Below, piece after piece: positions 17,110 through 25,129 of a stretch of 64,000 nt of DNA. The notes beneath the pieces are model-generated. The model was given only the letters and a program-made list of their open reading frames with translations, ran no database searches and was not told where the DNA came from. Each line of letters begins with the position of its first letter. Position 1 is the stretch's first letter. This DNA comes from CAVSMC01 sp963728935 (GTDB lineage: Bacteria; Pseudomonadota; Gammaproteobacteria; Burkholderiales; Casimicrobiaceae). The translations under genes and the position numbers were made by a program. Location: the NCBI GenBank assembly GCA_963728935.1, contig CAVSMC010000002.1, positions 186,001 to 250,000 of the forward strand, read 5' to 3'.

Positions 17110-17596
17110 ATGATCAGCGGCGAAACAACGCTCATCGCGCACATCGGCTATCCGACCGAGGCGTTCAAGGCGCCGATGGTCTACAACCCGTGGTTCGATG
17201 CGCACGGCATTGACGCGGTCGTGATGCCGATAGGCGTCAAGTCGGACGATTACCGGGCCGTGCTTTCGCTTCGAAGGCGCCCGCTGTCTCGGGGCCGGCG
17301 GCGTCGGCTCGGCCATCGCGGCGTCGCTTGCCGAGGCGCGTATCGGCGCGATCGCGCTGTTCGACGTATCGCAAGCGTCCGCGCAGGCGCTCGCCGATCG
17401 ACTGCGAAAGCACCACGCGCAGATCGAAGTGCAACTGCGCTCAACGCTCGCCGCGGCGCGCGCGCGGCTGCCGTCCGCAGGTTGGCACCCACATGCTTTT
17501 CGAGAGGATCCCGGCTATCTCGAGTTCTTCAGCACGTTCGACGCGGGGCCGCCAATGCGCGAAGCTCATTGCAGCAGCACGACTGTCCCGTCGTAG
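17110..17596 (+). pseudogene. Shikimate dehydrogenase remnant (internal deletion and frameshift)
   Basis: The first 45 codons (ATG at 17110) match the N-terminus of shikimate dehydrogenase: SGETTLIAHIGYPTEAF, KAPMVYNPWFDAHG, VVMPIGVKSDDY. Near 17255 the frame changes. The other frame then reads EGARCLGAGGVGSAIAASL, the NAD(P)-binding glycine motif that normally lies about 120 residues from the start. The middle of the enzyme is therefore missing and the reading frame broken. The tail (ending STTVPS, stop 17594-17596) overlaps the 3' end of the convergent TauE gene and is not recognisable. A sequencing error alone could not explain the lost middle part. Confidence 0.8.
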
Positions 17597-18351
17597 ATGA
17601 GCTTGATGCCGATGACAAGTAGTGCCCAGTAGCTGATCCGGTAGAAGACCTTTTCGTCGAGTTTGCCCTGGATCACGACGCCGAGCTTCACTCCCACAGG
17701 CACGAGCGGCAGTAGCACCAGCGCGGTCATGAGGTTGACGAGATCGAACTGGCCGAGCAGCGCATAAGGCACGATTTTCGCCAGGTTCGACGCGAAGAAG
17801 AACCAGACCGTCGTGCCGACATAGACCGCTCGCTCGAGTCGTTGAGGCAGCAGATACGCCATGACCGGTGCTGTCCCCGCATGAGCGATGAAGCTCGTGA
17901 GTCCCGACAGACTGGACCAGAACACGCCGCGCGGCCACGAGGCGGTCGCCGGCGACCTATTGCGCGCCCATCCGAGGAGGTTATTGAGGGCAAACGTGAC
18001 CGCGATCACGCCGATCGCCAACCGCATGTAGTGCCCGGGCACGAGCTTGAAGACGAGCGACCCGAGCACGATCCCGAGCGCGAGGCCCGTCAACAGGATC
18101 GGCATGTTGCGCCGGTCGTACACACCGCGAAATGCTGCGAGGCCGAAGAGATCGATGCAGCATAGGATGGGCAGCATCAGTGCGGCGGCTTGAACCGGCG
18201 GCACGACCAGCGACAGCAACGGCACCGCCATGCCGCCGAACAGCCCCGGAATTCCTGTCTTCGAAATGCCGCTCAGCAGTACGACGGGCACGGCGATCGC
18301 ATAGAAAGTCGGGTCACCGATAATCGTCGTGCCGGCAAGCGCGATCGTCAT
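17566..18351 (-). CDS. TauE/SafE-family sulfite/organosulfonate exporter-like permease
   Basis: From the ATG at 18351 the protein has 261 aa and about eight membrane segments. AVPVVLLSGISKTGIPGLFGG near the start and the repeated second half with GLTSFIAHAGTAPV are hallmarks of the TauE/SafE (DUF81) family. The longer frame starting at 18555 has an arginine-rich non-membrane leader and is rejected. Some relatives export sulfite during taurine or sulfoacetate breakdown, which is of note given the SauS-like enzyme at 11498; most relatives are uncharacterised. It faces the operon above. Confidence 0.85.
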   Translation of the reverse strand: MTIALAGTTIIGDPTFYAIAVPVVLLSGISKTGIPGLFGGMAVPLLSLVVPPVQAAALMLPILCCIDLFGLAAFRGVYDRRNMPILLTGLALGIVLGSLVFKLVPGHYMRLAIGVIAVTFALNNLLGWARNRSPATASWPRGVFWSSLSGLTSFIAHAGTAPVMAYLLPQRLERAVYVGTTVWFFFASNLAKIVPYALLGQFDLVNLMTALVLLPLVPVGVKLGVVIQGKLDEKVFYRISYWALLVIGIKLIYDGTVVLLQ

Positions 18352-18590
18352 CGGTCTATGAAGTCGGGCGCGAGGACCGCGCAGCCCACCGCCGCACCCG
18401 CCGCGTCGCGCAGAAACGCGAACGACGGTGTGCGCGACATGCGCTCGTTGACAAGCGGCACGGCAACGGAGTCGCAGCTTGCGAACACCGCAGTGTGGGA
18501 TGTCCGGAATCGAAGCCGTTGCATACGGCGCCAGGAGCACCGAGTTTGTACGCAAGCAGCGTCGCGGTTCGGTCAGACATCATGTCTCAG
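18352..18590 (-). pseudogene. Possible gene remnant upstream of the TauE gene
   Basis: On the minus strand one frame reads SCDSVAVPLVNERMSRTPSFAF in pieces and ends APDFIDR with a TGA that overlaps the TauE start (ATGA). A second frame just upstream reads SDRTATLLAYKLGAPGAV. Both have protein-like composition and together suggest a broken gene that was once coupled to tauE. I do not recognise the family. Confidence 0.3.
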
Positions 18591-19075
18591 GGATCGACGA
18601 GAGAAGTCATTGTCGATGTTCGCGAACGAGAACAACCGAACAGCCGGGCTCACTTTCGAACGTTGGTTTGATAAGTAAACATGAGCGTGCAACACTGGAG
18701 TCGGTGTTTTCTTGCCCTACCGCAAAGTCCGCGGAGCGATACGCCGATGTCAACGAGAGTCGGCGAATGCGCCGGCAAACTCCCTGTTCAGCCCGCTGCG
18801 AGCGATTGCCTGTCGATTTGTAATCTTGCCCTCGCAACCATACTTACAGTCCTGCGCCTGCCGTGCAACGCATGCAGCGACGGAAATAAATGGGCACGGC
18901 AAGCGTGCGCGATCACCGCAGCAATGCGAGTGACCGCGAGCAAATTCACCACGATGGATGGCGTCAGATGATCGGGAGCTTTGCTTCGCCTCATCGATCA
19001 TGCATGTCGATAATGCGAGCGGCGGTCAAGAATGAATCACTTGTCCGTCGATGTCCGTTCGAGTCAAAATTATCT

Positions 19076-19115
19076 ATGTGTCCAGAATAAACTGTTACCG
19101 ACGTCTCCGGAACAG
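19076..19115. repeat. IS-end-like sequence
   Basis: The stretch contains TGTCCAGAATAAACTGTTACC followed by GTCTCCGGAACA, an imperfect direct repetition of the GTSTCCRGAAYA type. In my memory this resembles ends of IS481-type elements. No transposase frame is present nearby, so at most a solo end remains. Confidence 0.3.
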
Positions 19116-19129
19116 ACATCTGAATGATT

Positions 19130-19176
19130 TGGCTCCCGACCTGGGCTCGAACCAGCGACCTGTGGATTAACAGTCC
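19130..19176 (-). pseudogene. 3' fragment of tRNA-Asn(GTT)
   Basis: Read on the minus strand, 47 bases match the 3' half of a bacterial tRNA-Asn: the anticodon loop CTGTTAA, the T arm CTGGTTCGAGCCCAG and an acceptor end GTCGGGAGCCA including CCA. Upstream of GGACTG the similarity stops, so the D arm and 5' acceptor strand are absent. The acceptor stem also seems one base short. Such 3' duplicates are typical attachment-site relics of integrated elements. Confidence 0.75.
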
Positions 19177-19762
19177 GGCCGGTCATCGCGTGGAAAGCCG
19201 CGCCAGCTAACGTTTCCCGCGAAAATGGTCGGTAATCTTTTGGGCAGATTTGCCGCTTTTTCCCCTCTGACCGCTCGATTGGGCTTCGCAATATTACCGG
19301 CTTCGTCGGCTCTCGCGGCGGGCGGCCGATGTGCGAACCAAGGACCCTCCAATGGGATGGACACTCCCCAAAACGTACACAAAACTCGCTACCGAAGGCG
19401 GCGACTACCTTTAGCTGCCGCACGCCGCGTCAGCCGGCGCGGCTCGGATTGCGGGAAAATCTTTTTTCCCGCGTACGTCGCGCATTCTTGCTCGGGCCGC
19501 CAGCCCGTTTTGGCATCCGACGCTGCGGTTGTTCCTTTACTGCTCGGATACCAGCGCACGAGCTCGCGCACCCTAGGGCTTCGATCCGACGGTCGTATCG
19601 GTTCAGCAAATCTGCCGCGAATGATAATCGTTTGCCGCACCGGCGGCGTTTTGTGCTCAAATAATCGGTCTAGGTCATTTTGCCCCAAGCGAGCCGCTGT
19701 CATGAAACCGATCAGGCAGCGTTTGCCATCGCCGGAGCTCTCTAGGGACCGCGGGGATCCAA

Positions 19763-22663
19763 GTGCCTGAACGAACCGACCACACGCAAGGGTCGGCTGG
19801 CTCGAACCCGGTACGGCTGCGCTTCGATCGCTTCGAGCTCGACGAGGCGAACGCGCGCTTGCTCCGCGACGGAACTCCTGTCGCTGTCGCACCGACGCCT
19901 TTCGGCGTGCTGTGCGCGCTCGCGCGGCAACCCGGGGCCCTGCTCACTACCAACGCGCTGCTCGATCAGGTATGGGGCCATCAGTACGTCACGGACTCGG
20001 TATTGCGAACCGCGATCAGCGAGCTGCGGACGGCGCTCGACGACGACGCCCGCAAGCCGCGGTTCATTGAGACCGTATCGCGGCGAGGCTACCGCTTCAT
20101 CGCAGCCACCAGCGCGATCATCGCCGCACCACCGGTCGCGGCAGCCGTTTCACAGAGCAACACCGCCGAGTCGGCCTCGTTTATTGGGCGTGCCGAACCG
20201 CTTTCTCGACTTCGCGCGAACTGGGATCTCGCATGCACGGGTAAACGAAGGATCGTGTGGGTTGCCGGCGAGCCGGGTATCGGCAAGACGACGCTGATCG
20301 AGCATTTCATTGCAGGTCTCGGCGATGTTCTTTGCATCCGCGGCCAATGCGTCGATCAATACGGCAGCGGAGAGCCCTACCTCCCCGTGCTCGAAGCACT
20401 GTCGGAGCTCTGCCGCATCGACGGCACACTCGTGCCGTTGTTGCGCGCGGTTGCGCCAACGTGGCTGTTGCAGCTCCCATGGCTCAGCACCGCCGACGAG
20501 CGCGATGCGCTGCGCCGCGAGCTCGCGGGTGTCGCGGTCGATCGCATGCTGCGCGAGATGGGCGAAGTTCTGGACCGCTCCGGCGAGCGCCGACCGCTGT
20601 TGCTTGTCACCGAGGACCTCCATTGGGGCGACCGTGCGACGATTCACCTCATCGACTATGTGGCGCGCCGGCGCGGCAGCGGCCGCCTCATGTGGCTCGC
20701 CACGTTTCGTCTCACCGAGGTCGTGGCGCTCGATCATCCGCTCAATCCATTGCGGCGCGAGCTGCGGCTGCATCGGCTGTGCGAGGAGCTCGTTCTCGAC
20801 CCGTTCTCCGAAACAGAGGTCGCGGAATATGTGGCGAAACAATCGCCATCGGTCGCCGGCGACGAAGCATTCGTGCGCGCGTTGCACGAGCGCACCGACG
20901 GGTTGCCGCTGTTCGTCGCGTCCATCACGAGCGAGATCGGCGCGCCCGGCGCACAATTCGCCGGCCGCGTTGCCGCCGAGCAAGTGGCGAAAATCGCCGT
21001 TCCCGAGAACCTGGCCGCGATCATCGAGCATTACATCGCGAAGCTTGACAACGACCAGCGCACGCTGCTCTCGGCAGCCGCCGTTTGCGGGGTCCACTTC
21101 CGCGTCAAGACGATTGCGGCGGCGCTCGAGCGGGACGCCGCATCGCTCGGTGGAACCTGCGACGAGCTTGCGCGCGACCAGGTATGGCTCGTCGCCCCAC
21201 GCACCGAGGAAGGCAGCGACGCGCCAGACTCGTCGTACTCGTTCAGGCACGCCCTGTTCCGACAGGTGCTGTACGAGCGCACGACACCGTCGGCGCGCGC
21301 ACAGCTTCACCGGAAGATCGGTTCTGCGCTGGAACGAGATCGCGCTGCTGGAGCGCTGGTCACCGCCGTCGAGCTGGCCACGCATTTCGAGCGAGGTGGC
21401 GGGGCTACGGCCGCCGTGCGCTACTACGCCGAAGCTGCCGGAGCCGCTCTCGCACACTTCAGCCCGGAAGAGTGCATGAGGATCACCGAACGCGCTTCGC
21501 GCCTGCTCGAGCAGGCGGCGGACGGACACGAACGCCACGCACTGGAGATTTCGATTCGAACGCTTCACGGTCTCGCCGCCACCCGGGTGCTTGGCGTGGG
21601 CGGCGTAGCGAAGCATTCGCTCGAGCGAGCATACGCGCTGCTCGACGAAGCTCCGCAGCATCCGATCCGCGGTCGCCTGCTGCACGGATTCGGGTTCATG
21701 CTGACGCTACGCGCCGAATATGCCGAGGCGCTCGCGGTGGCCGATCGCGCCGAAGCGCTCGGATCGGCCACGAACGATCCGGTGCTCCTTTCGACCGCGT
21801 GCACGGTGCACGGGCAGGTCGATCAGCTTCAGGGCCGATCGCGATCGGCCCGCACATGGCTCGAGCGCGGGCTCGCGCTTGCCGAGCGGCTGGACGTCGG
21901 TCCTGGAGAATTCCTGGTCGATCCGCAGGTCGCGCTGCTCGGTTTGCTCGCCGTCCCTCTGCTTCATCTTGGCTCGGTCGAGCAAGCGCGCGCATCGCTG
22001 CAGCGCGCCTATGCCCGCGCCCGCGATCGCCAATGGCCGATGGCGCGGCTTGCCGCGCTGTGGTATAGCGCGTTGTTCGAGGTCCGGCTCGGCAACGCTG
22101 AGCGCGTAGCCGCTCTCGCCGACGAGATGCACGCGCTCGTCGACGAATTCTTGCTCGCGCTTGGTCGAACGGCGAGTCGGTGGTTTCGCGGCTGGGCGGA
22201 TGCCCGAATGGGCGCGCCGCGCGACGGCTACCAGCGGATCCGCGACGCATACGACGAGAACGCGCGTCTTGGAATGCTCGCCGGCGCCAGCGAGGTGTTG
22301 GGGTATGCGACCGAGGCGCTGCTTCTCGCAGGCGATCTCGTCCAGGCCCAGAAGCAGCTCGAACAAGCGCTGGAGATTGCCGACAAGCTCGGCGAACGCG
22401 TATATCTGCCGCAGCTTTACTTGATGGAGGCTGCCATCGCTCGCGCGCGCGGCGAGCGCAAAGCCGCCGCGGCATCGGTTCGGCGAGCCATCGCGGAGGC
22501 TAGAACGCAGGACGCGCCATGGCTCGAGCTGGTGGCGCTGACCGAGCTCTGCGAGCGCGACCACGCGACGCCTGAAGACCGAAGCACGCTTGCGGCGCTC
22601 GTAGATCAGCTTCCGGAAGCGAGCGATACAACTGCAGTCGCGAAGGCGCGCGCTGATCGATAA
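19763..22663 (+). CDS. Winged-helix / AAA-like ATPase / TPR transcriptional regulator
   Basis: The 966-aa protein has three parts. Residues of about 16-114 are an OmpR/PhoB-type winged helix (LRFDRFELDEAN, GALLTTNALLDQVWG, the ETVSRRGYRF end). Residues of about 138-420 are a STAND-like ATPase with Walker A GEPGIGKT at 169-176 and Walker B LLLVTEDLHWGD. The rest, to 966, is helical with TPR-like repeats (for example ARTWLERGLALAERL, AQKQLEQALEIADKL). Such proteins act as signal-gated activators in the cytoplasm. The start is a GTG at 19763; the ribosome site is weak. It is monocistronic and faces the FabI gene. The winged-helix type usually binds direct repeats, which is relevant to the 16-copy element in this window. 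Confidence 0.85.
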   Translation: MPERTDHTQGSAGSNPVRLRFDRFELDEANARLLRDGTPVAVAPTPFGVLCALARQPGALLTTNALLDQVWGHQYVTDSVLRTAISELRTALDDDARKPRFIETVSRRGYRFIAATSAIIAAPPVAAAVSQSNTAESASFIGRAEPLSRLRANWDLACTGKRRIVWVAGEPGIGKTTLIEHFIAGLGDVLCIRGQCVDQYGSGEPYLPVLEALSELCRIDGTLVPLLRAVAPTWLLQLPWLSTADERDALRRELAGVAVDRMLREMGEVLDRSGERRPLLLVTEDLHWGDRATIHLIDYVARRRGSGRLMWLATFRLTEVVALDHPLNPLRRELRLHRLCEELVLDPFSETEVAEYVAKQSPSVAGDEAFVRALHERTDGLPLFVASITSEIGAPGAQFAGRVAAEQVAKIAVPENLAAIIEHYIAKLDNDQRTLLSAAAVCGVHFRVKTIAAALERDAASLGGTCDELARDQVWLVAPRTEEGSDAPDSSYSFRHALFRQVLYERTTPSARAQLHRKIGSALERDRAAGALVTAVELATHFERGGGATAAVRYYAEAAGAALAHFSPEECMRITERASRLLEQAADGHERHALEISIRTLHGLAATRVLGVGGVAKHSLERAYALLDEAPQHPIRGRLLHGFGFMLTLRAEYAEALAVADRAEALGSATNDPVLLSTACTVHGQVDQLQGRSRSARTWLERGLALAERLDVGPGEFLVDPQVALLGLLAVPLLHLGSVEQARASLQRAYARARDRQWPMARLAALWYSALFEVRLGNAERVAALADEMHALVDEFLLALGRTASRWFRGWADARMGAPRDGYQRIRDAYDENARLGMLAGASEVLGYATEALLLAGDLVQAQKQLEQALEIADKLGERVYLPQLYLMEAAIARARGERKAAAASVRRAIAEARTQDAPWLELVALTELCERDHATPEDRSTLAALVDQLPEASDTTAVAKARADR

Positions 22664-22707
22664 GCCGAAGCGCAGGTGAGTGAACTTCGCTGCCCGGCAA
22701 AATCGGC

Positions 22708-23490
22708 TCAAGCCATGATGTTCACGCCGCCGTCGACATAGAGCGTCGCGCCCGACATGCGGCGCGCGTATGGCGTCGACAGGAAGCCGCACGAGTAGCC
22801 CACGTCCATGATGTCGACGAGCTCGCCGAGCGGTGCACGATGCTCCCCTTCGTTTAGCAGCAACTGGAAGTCCTTGATGCCGGAAGCCGCGCGCGTCTTC
22901 AATGGTCCGGGCGAGATCGCGTGCACGCGGATGCCCTTCGGGCCGAGCTCGTAAGCAAGATAGCGGCAACACGCTTCCAGCGCGGCCTTGACCGGTCCCA
23001 TCACGCTGTAGGTCGGCACCACTTTGTTCGCGCCATGATACGTCATCGCGAACATCGTGCCCCCGTCGCGCATCAACGGCGCGGTGAGCTTCGCCATGCG
23101 CACGAACGAATGGCACGACACATCCATCGCGATGGCGAAGCCGTTCGCCGAGCAATTGAGCAGGCCGCCTTGCAGGTCGTCTTTGGGCGCGAACGCGATC
23201 GAGTGCACGAGGATGTCGAGCCGGCCCCACTTCGAAGCGATCGCGTCGAACACATGCTCGAGCTGTCCGGGAACCGCGACGTCGAGCGGCAGGAAGATGG
23301 AAGCGTCCAGCTCCTGCGCGAGCGGCTCGACGAAGCGGCGCGCCTTTTCATTGAGGTACGTGATCGCGAGACCGGCTTTCAAATCGCGAAACGCCTTCGC
23401 ACAACCGTACGCGATCGAGTTTTCGTTCGCGATGCCGACGACGAGCGCCTTCTTGCCTTCGAGGATGGGCCCCGGCGTGTATTCAGTCAT
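22708..23490 (-). CDS. FabI-like enoyl-[acyl-carrier-protein] reductase, paralog 1
   Basis: The 260-aa protein is an SDR of the FabI class, which reduces enoyl-ACP with NAD(P)H. It has the FabI-style glycine loop VVGIANENSIAYGCA, Tyr151, Tyr161 and Lys168 in the Y-x6-K arrangement (TYSVMGPVKAA), and a C-terminal GGVNIMA. It is very similar to the second copy at 24359. Location in a 3-hydroxybutyrate/CoA-transferase operon, rather than in a fatty-acid synthesis cluster, suggests a specialised enoyl-thioester role. It is the last gene of the minus-strand operon. Confidence 0.85.
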   Translation of the reverse strand: MTEYTPGPILEGKKALVVGIANENSIAYGCAKAFRDLKAGLAITYLNEKARRFVEPLAQELDASIFLPLDVAVPGQLEHVFDAIASKWGRLDILVHSIAFAPKDDLQGGLLNCSANGFAIAMDVSCHSFVRMAKLTAPLMRDGGTMFAMTYHGANKVVPTYSVMGPVKAALEACCRYLAYELGPKGIRVHAISPGPLKTRAASGIKDFQLLLNEGEHRAPLGELVDIMDVGYSCGFLSTPYARRMSGATLYVDGGVNIMA

Positions 23491-23502
23491 AACGCTTCCT
23501 TT

Positions 23503-23676
23503 CTAAACTTGCATCGTCGGCACGTCGCCCCACACGACGAGCTCGGCTTCGGTCGCTTCGATCACCTGCTGCACCGACACGTCCGGTGCGACCTCGACGA
23601 GCGTCGCGCGGCCTTGGTCGAACGCAATGACGGCGAGCTCCGCGATACGCTTGGCGATCAAGACTTGCGCGTCCAT
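23503..23676 (-). pseudogene. 3-oxoacid CoA-transferase subunit B remnant (internal deletion)
   Basis: The frame encodes only 57 aa. The first residues MDAQVLIAKRIA match the N-terminus of the B subunit of type I CoA-transferases, and they run straight into ELAVIAFDQGRATLVEVAP and ATEAELVV, which match its C-terminus. About 150 internal residues are missing, including the catalytic Glu region. The reading frame is kept, so a short peptide could still be made, but not an active enzyme. The start is 3 bp after the subunit A stop, as in intact operons. Confidence 0.8.
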
Positions 23677-23679
23677 CGG

Positions 23680-24325
23680 TTACGTCCTCGCGATCAGGCA
23701 ATCGACGATCGGCGCGGGCGTCATCACCTGGTCGGGCGAGATCATCCCAACCGGCACGATGTGCTCGGCCTCGACGATGACGGTGTCGCCGGCCATCGCG
23801 ATCACCGGGTTGAAGTTGCGCGCCGTGAGCGCGTAGGTGAGGTTGCCGAGATAGTCGGCGACGAACGCCTGCACCAGCGCGAAATCGGCGTGGAGCGCGC
23901 TTTCGACCAGGAACTCGCGTCCGTCGACCTCGAGCTTGCGCTTGTCTTCCTCGACGACCGTGCCGACGCCGGTCGGCGTGAGGATGCCGCCGAGGCCGAA
24001 GCCCGCGGCGCGGATGCGCTCGATCAGCGTGCCCTGCGGGATCAGCTCGACCTCCATCGTGCCGGCGAGCATCTTCTTCTGTGTTTCCGGATTGAGGCCG
24101 ATGTGGCTCGCGATCACCTTGCGCACGGCGCCCGCGCTAACGAGTTTGCCGATGCCCACACCCGCATCGCCGTGTCGTTCGCAATCACGGTGAGATCGTG
24201 CTTGCCCTGGCGCAGCAGTTCGTCGACGAGGCCCTCGGGCGTGCCCACGCCCATGAAGCCTCCAATCATCAATCTCGCGCCGTTCGGTACGCAGGCGACC
24301 GCGTCGTGCAGTGTACTGGTCTGCA
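23680..24325 (-). pseudogene. 3-oxoacid CoA-transferase subunit A, frameshifted
   Basis: The N-terminal part from the ATG at 24325 (ARLMIGGFMGVGTPEGLVDE, HDLTVIANDTA) and the C-terminal part (GVGIGKLVSAGAVRKVIASH onward, with GVGTVVEEDKRK and IVEAEHIVPVG) are both typical of subunit A, but they lie in different frames. One base is missing near 24168, between NDTA and GVGIGK. With it restored, a normal subunit of about 215 aa results. Intact, it would activate acetoacetate with CoA from succinyl-CoA. A sequencing error is possible, but the damaged B subunit next to it argues for real decay. Confidence 0.8.
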
Positions 24326-24358
24326 TAATGGATCCCGTGTGTCGACCACGACGTGTCG

Positions 24359-25129
24359 TCACGCCATGATGTTGACGCCGCCGTCGACGAACAGCGTGCT
24401 GCCGGTCATGTGCCGCGCGTACGGCGTCGCGAGGTAGGCGCACGCGAAGCCGATGTCCATGATGTCGACCTGCTCGCCGAGGGGTGCGCGGCGCACGGCA
24501 TCGTTCAGCAGGCGGTCGAAGTCCTTGAGGCCGGTCGCTGCGCGCGTCTTCAGCGGCCCGGGCGAGATCGCGTGCACGCGGATGCGCCGCGGGCTCAGTT
24601 CGTACGCGAGGTAGCGGCACGCCGCTTCCAGTGCGGCCTTCACCGGTCCCATCATGTTGTAGTTGGGGACCACGTGCTGCGCGCCGAGGTACGTCATAGC
24701 GAACATCGTGCCGCCGTCGCGCATCAGCGGCGCCGCGAGCTTCGCGATGCGAACGAACGAGTGCACCGAGACGTCCATCGCCTTGCGAAAGCCGCTGGCG
24801 GAGCAGTCGACGAGCGGGCCGCGAAGGTCATCTCCGGCGCCGCCGGAGATCGAATGAACGACGATGTCGAGCCGACCCCACTCGTGCTCGATACGGTCGA
24901 ACACCGCCTCGAGCTGGCCCGGGATCGCGGCGTCGACCTGCATGAAGATCGGCGCCTCGAGCCTTTGTGCGATCGGCTCGACGTACGAGCGCGTCTTTTC
25001 GTTCACGTACGTGATCGCGATATCGGCGCCCACCTCGCGGAACGCGCACGCGCAGCCGTTCGCGATCGAGTGCTCGTTCGCGATGCCGACGACCAGCGCC
25101 TTGCGGCCGTCGAGAACACGCGGTGTCAT
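24359..25129 (-). CDS. FabI-like enoyl-[acyl-carrier-protein] reductase, paralog 2
   Basis: The 256-aa protein starts at the ATG at 25129, whose ATGA overlaps the restored BDH stop; this shows original translational coupling. The FabI landmarks are complete: VVGIANEHSIANGCA, the NYNMMGPVKAAL active site (Y-x6-K) and a GGVNIMA end. It is closely related to the copy at 22708 along the whole length, with shared segments such as GGTMFAMTY and RVHAISPGPLKTRA, so a local duplication flanking the CoA-transferase genes is likely. An open frame now continues upstream into bdh only because of a frameshift there. Confidence 0.85.
   Translation of the reverse strand: MTPRVLDGRKALVVGIANEHSIANGCACAFREVGADIAITYVNEKTRSYVEPIAQRLEAPIFMQVDAAIPGQLEAVFDRIEHEWGRLDIVVHSISGGAGDDLRGPLVDCSASGFRKAMDVSVHSFVRIAKLAAPLMRDGGTMFAMTYLGAQHVVPNYNMMGPVKAALEAACRYLAYELSPRRIRVHAISPGPLKTRAATGLKDFDRLLNDAVRRAPLGEQVDIMDIGFACAYLATPYARHMTGSTLFVDGGVNIMA

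Larger units (their letters stand above)
18591..19762. other. Gene-poor scar region
   Basis: Apart from the tRNA fragment and IS-end-like stretch listed separately, I see no credible gene in this 1.2-kb region. It is less GC-rich than its surroundings in places (around 18600-18680 and 19030-19130), and codon bias is lost in all six frames. The position next to a tRNA fragment suggests the border of a past insertion. Confidence 0.5.

Noticed and set aside
19130..19206. Functional tRNA-Asn gene
   Set aside because: The 5' acceptor strand and D arm cannot be formed from the upstream sequence, and the anticodon stem is not fully paired.
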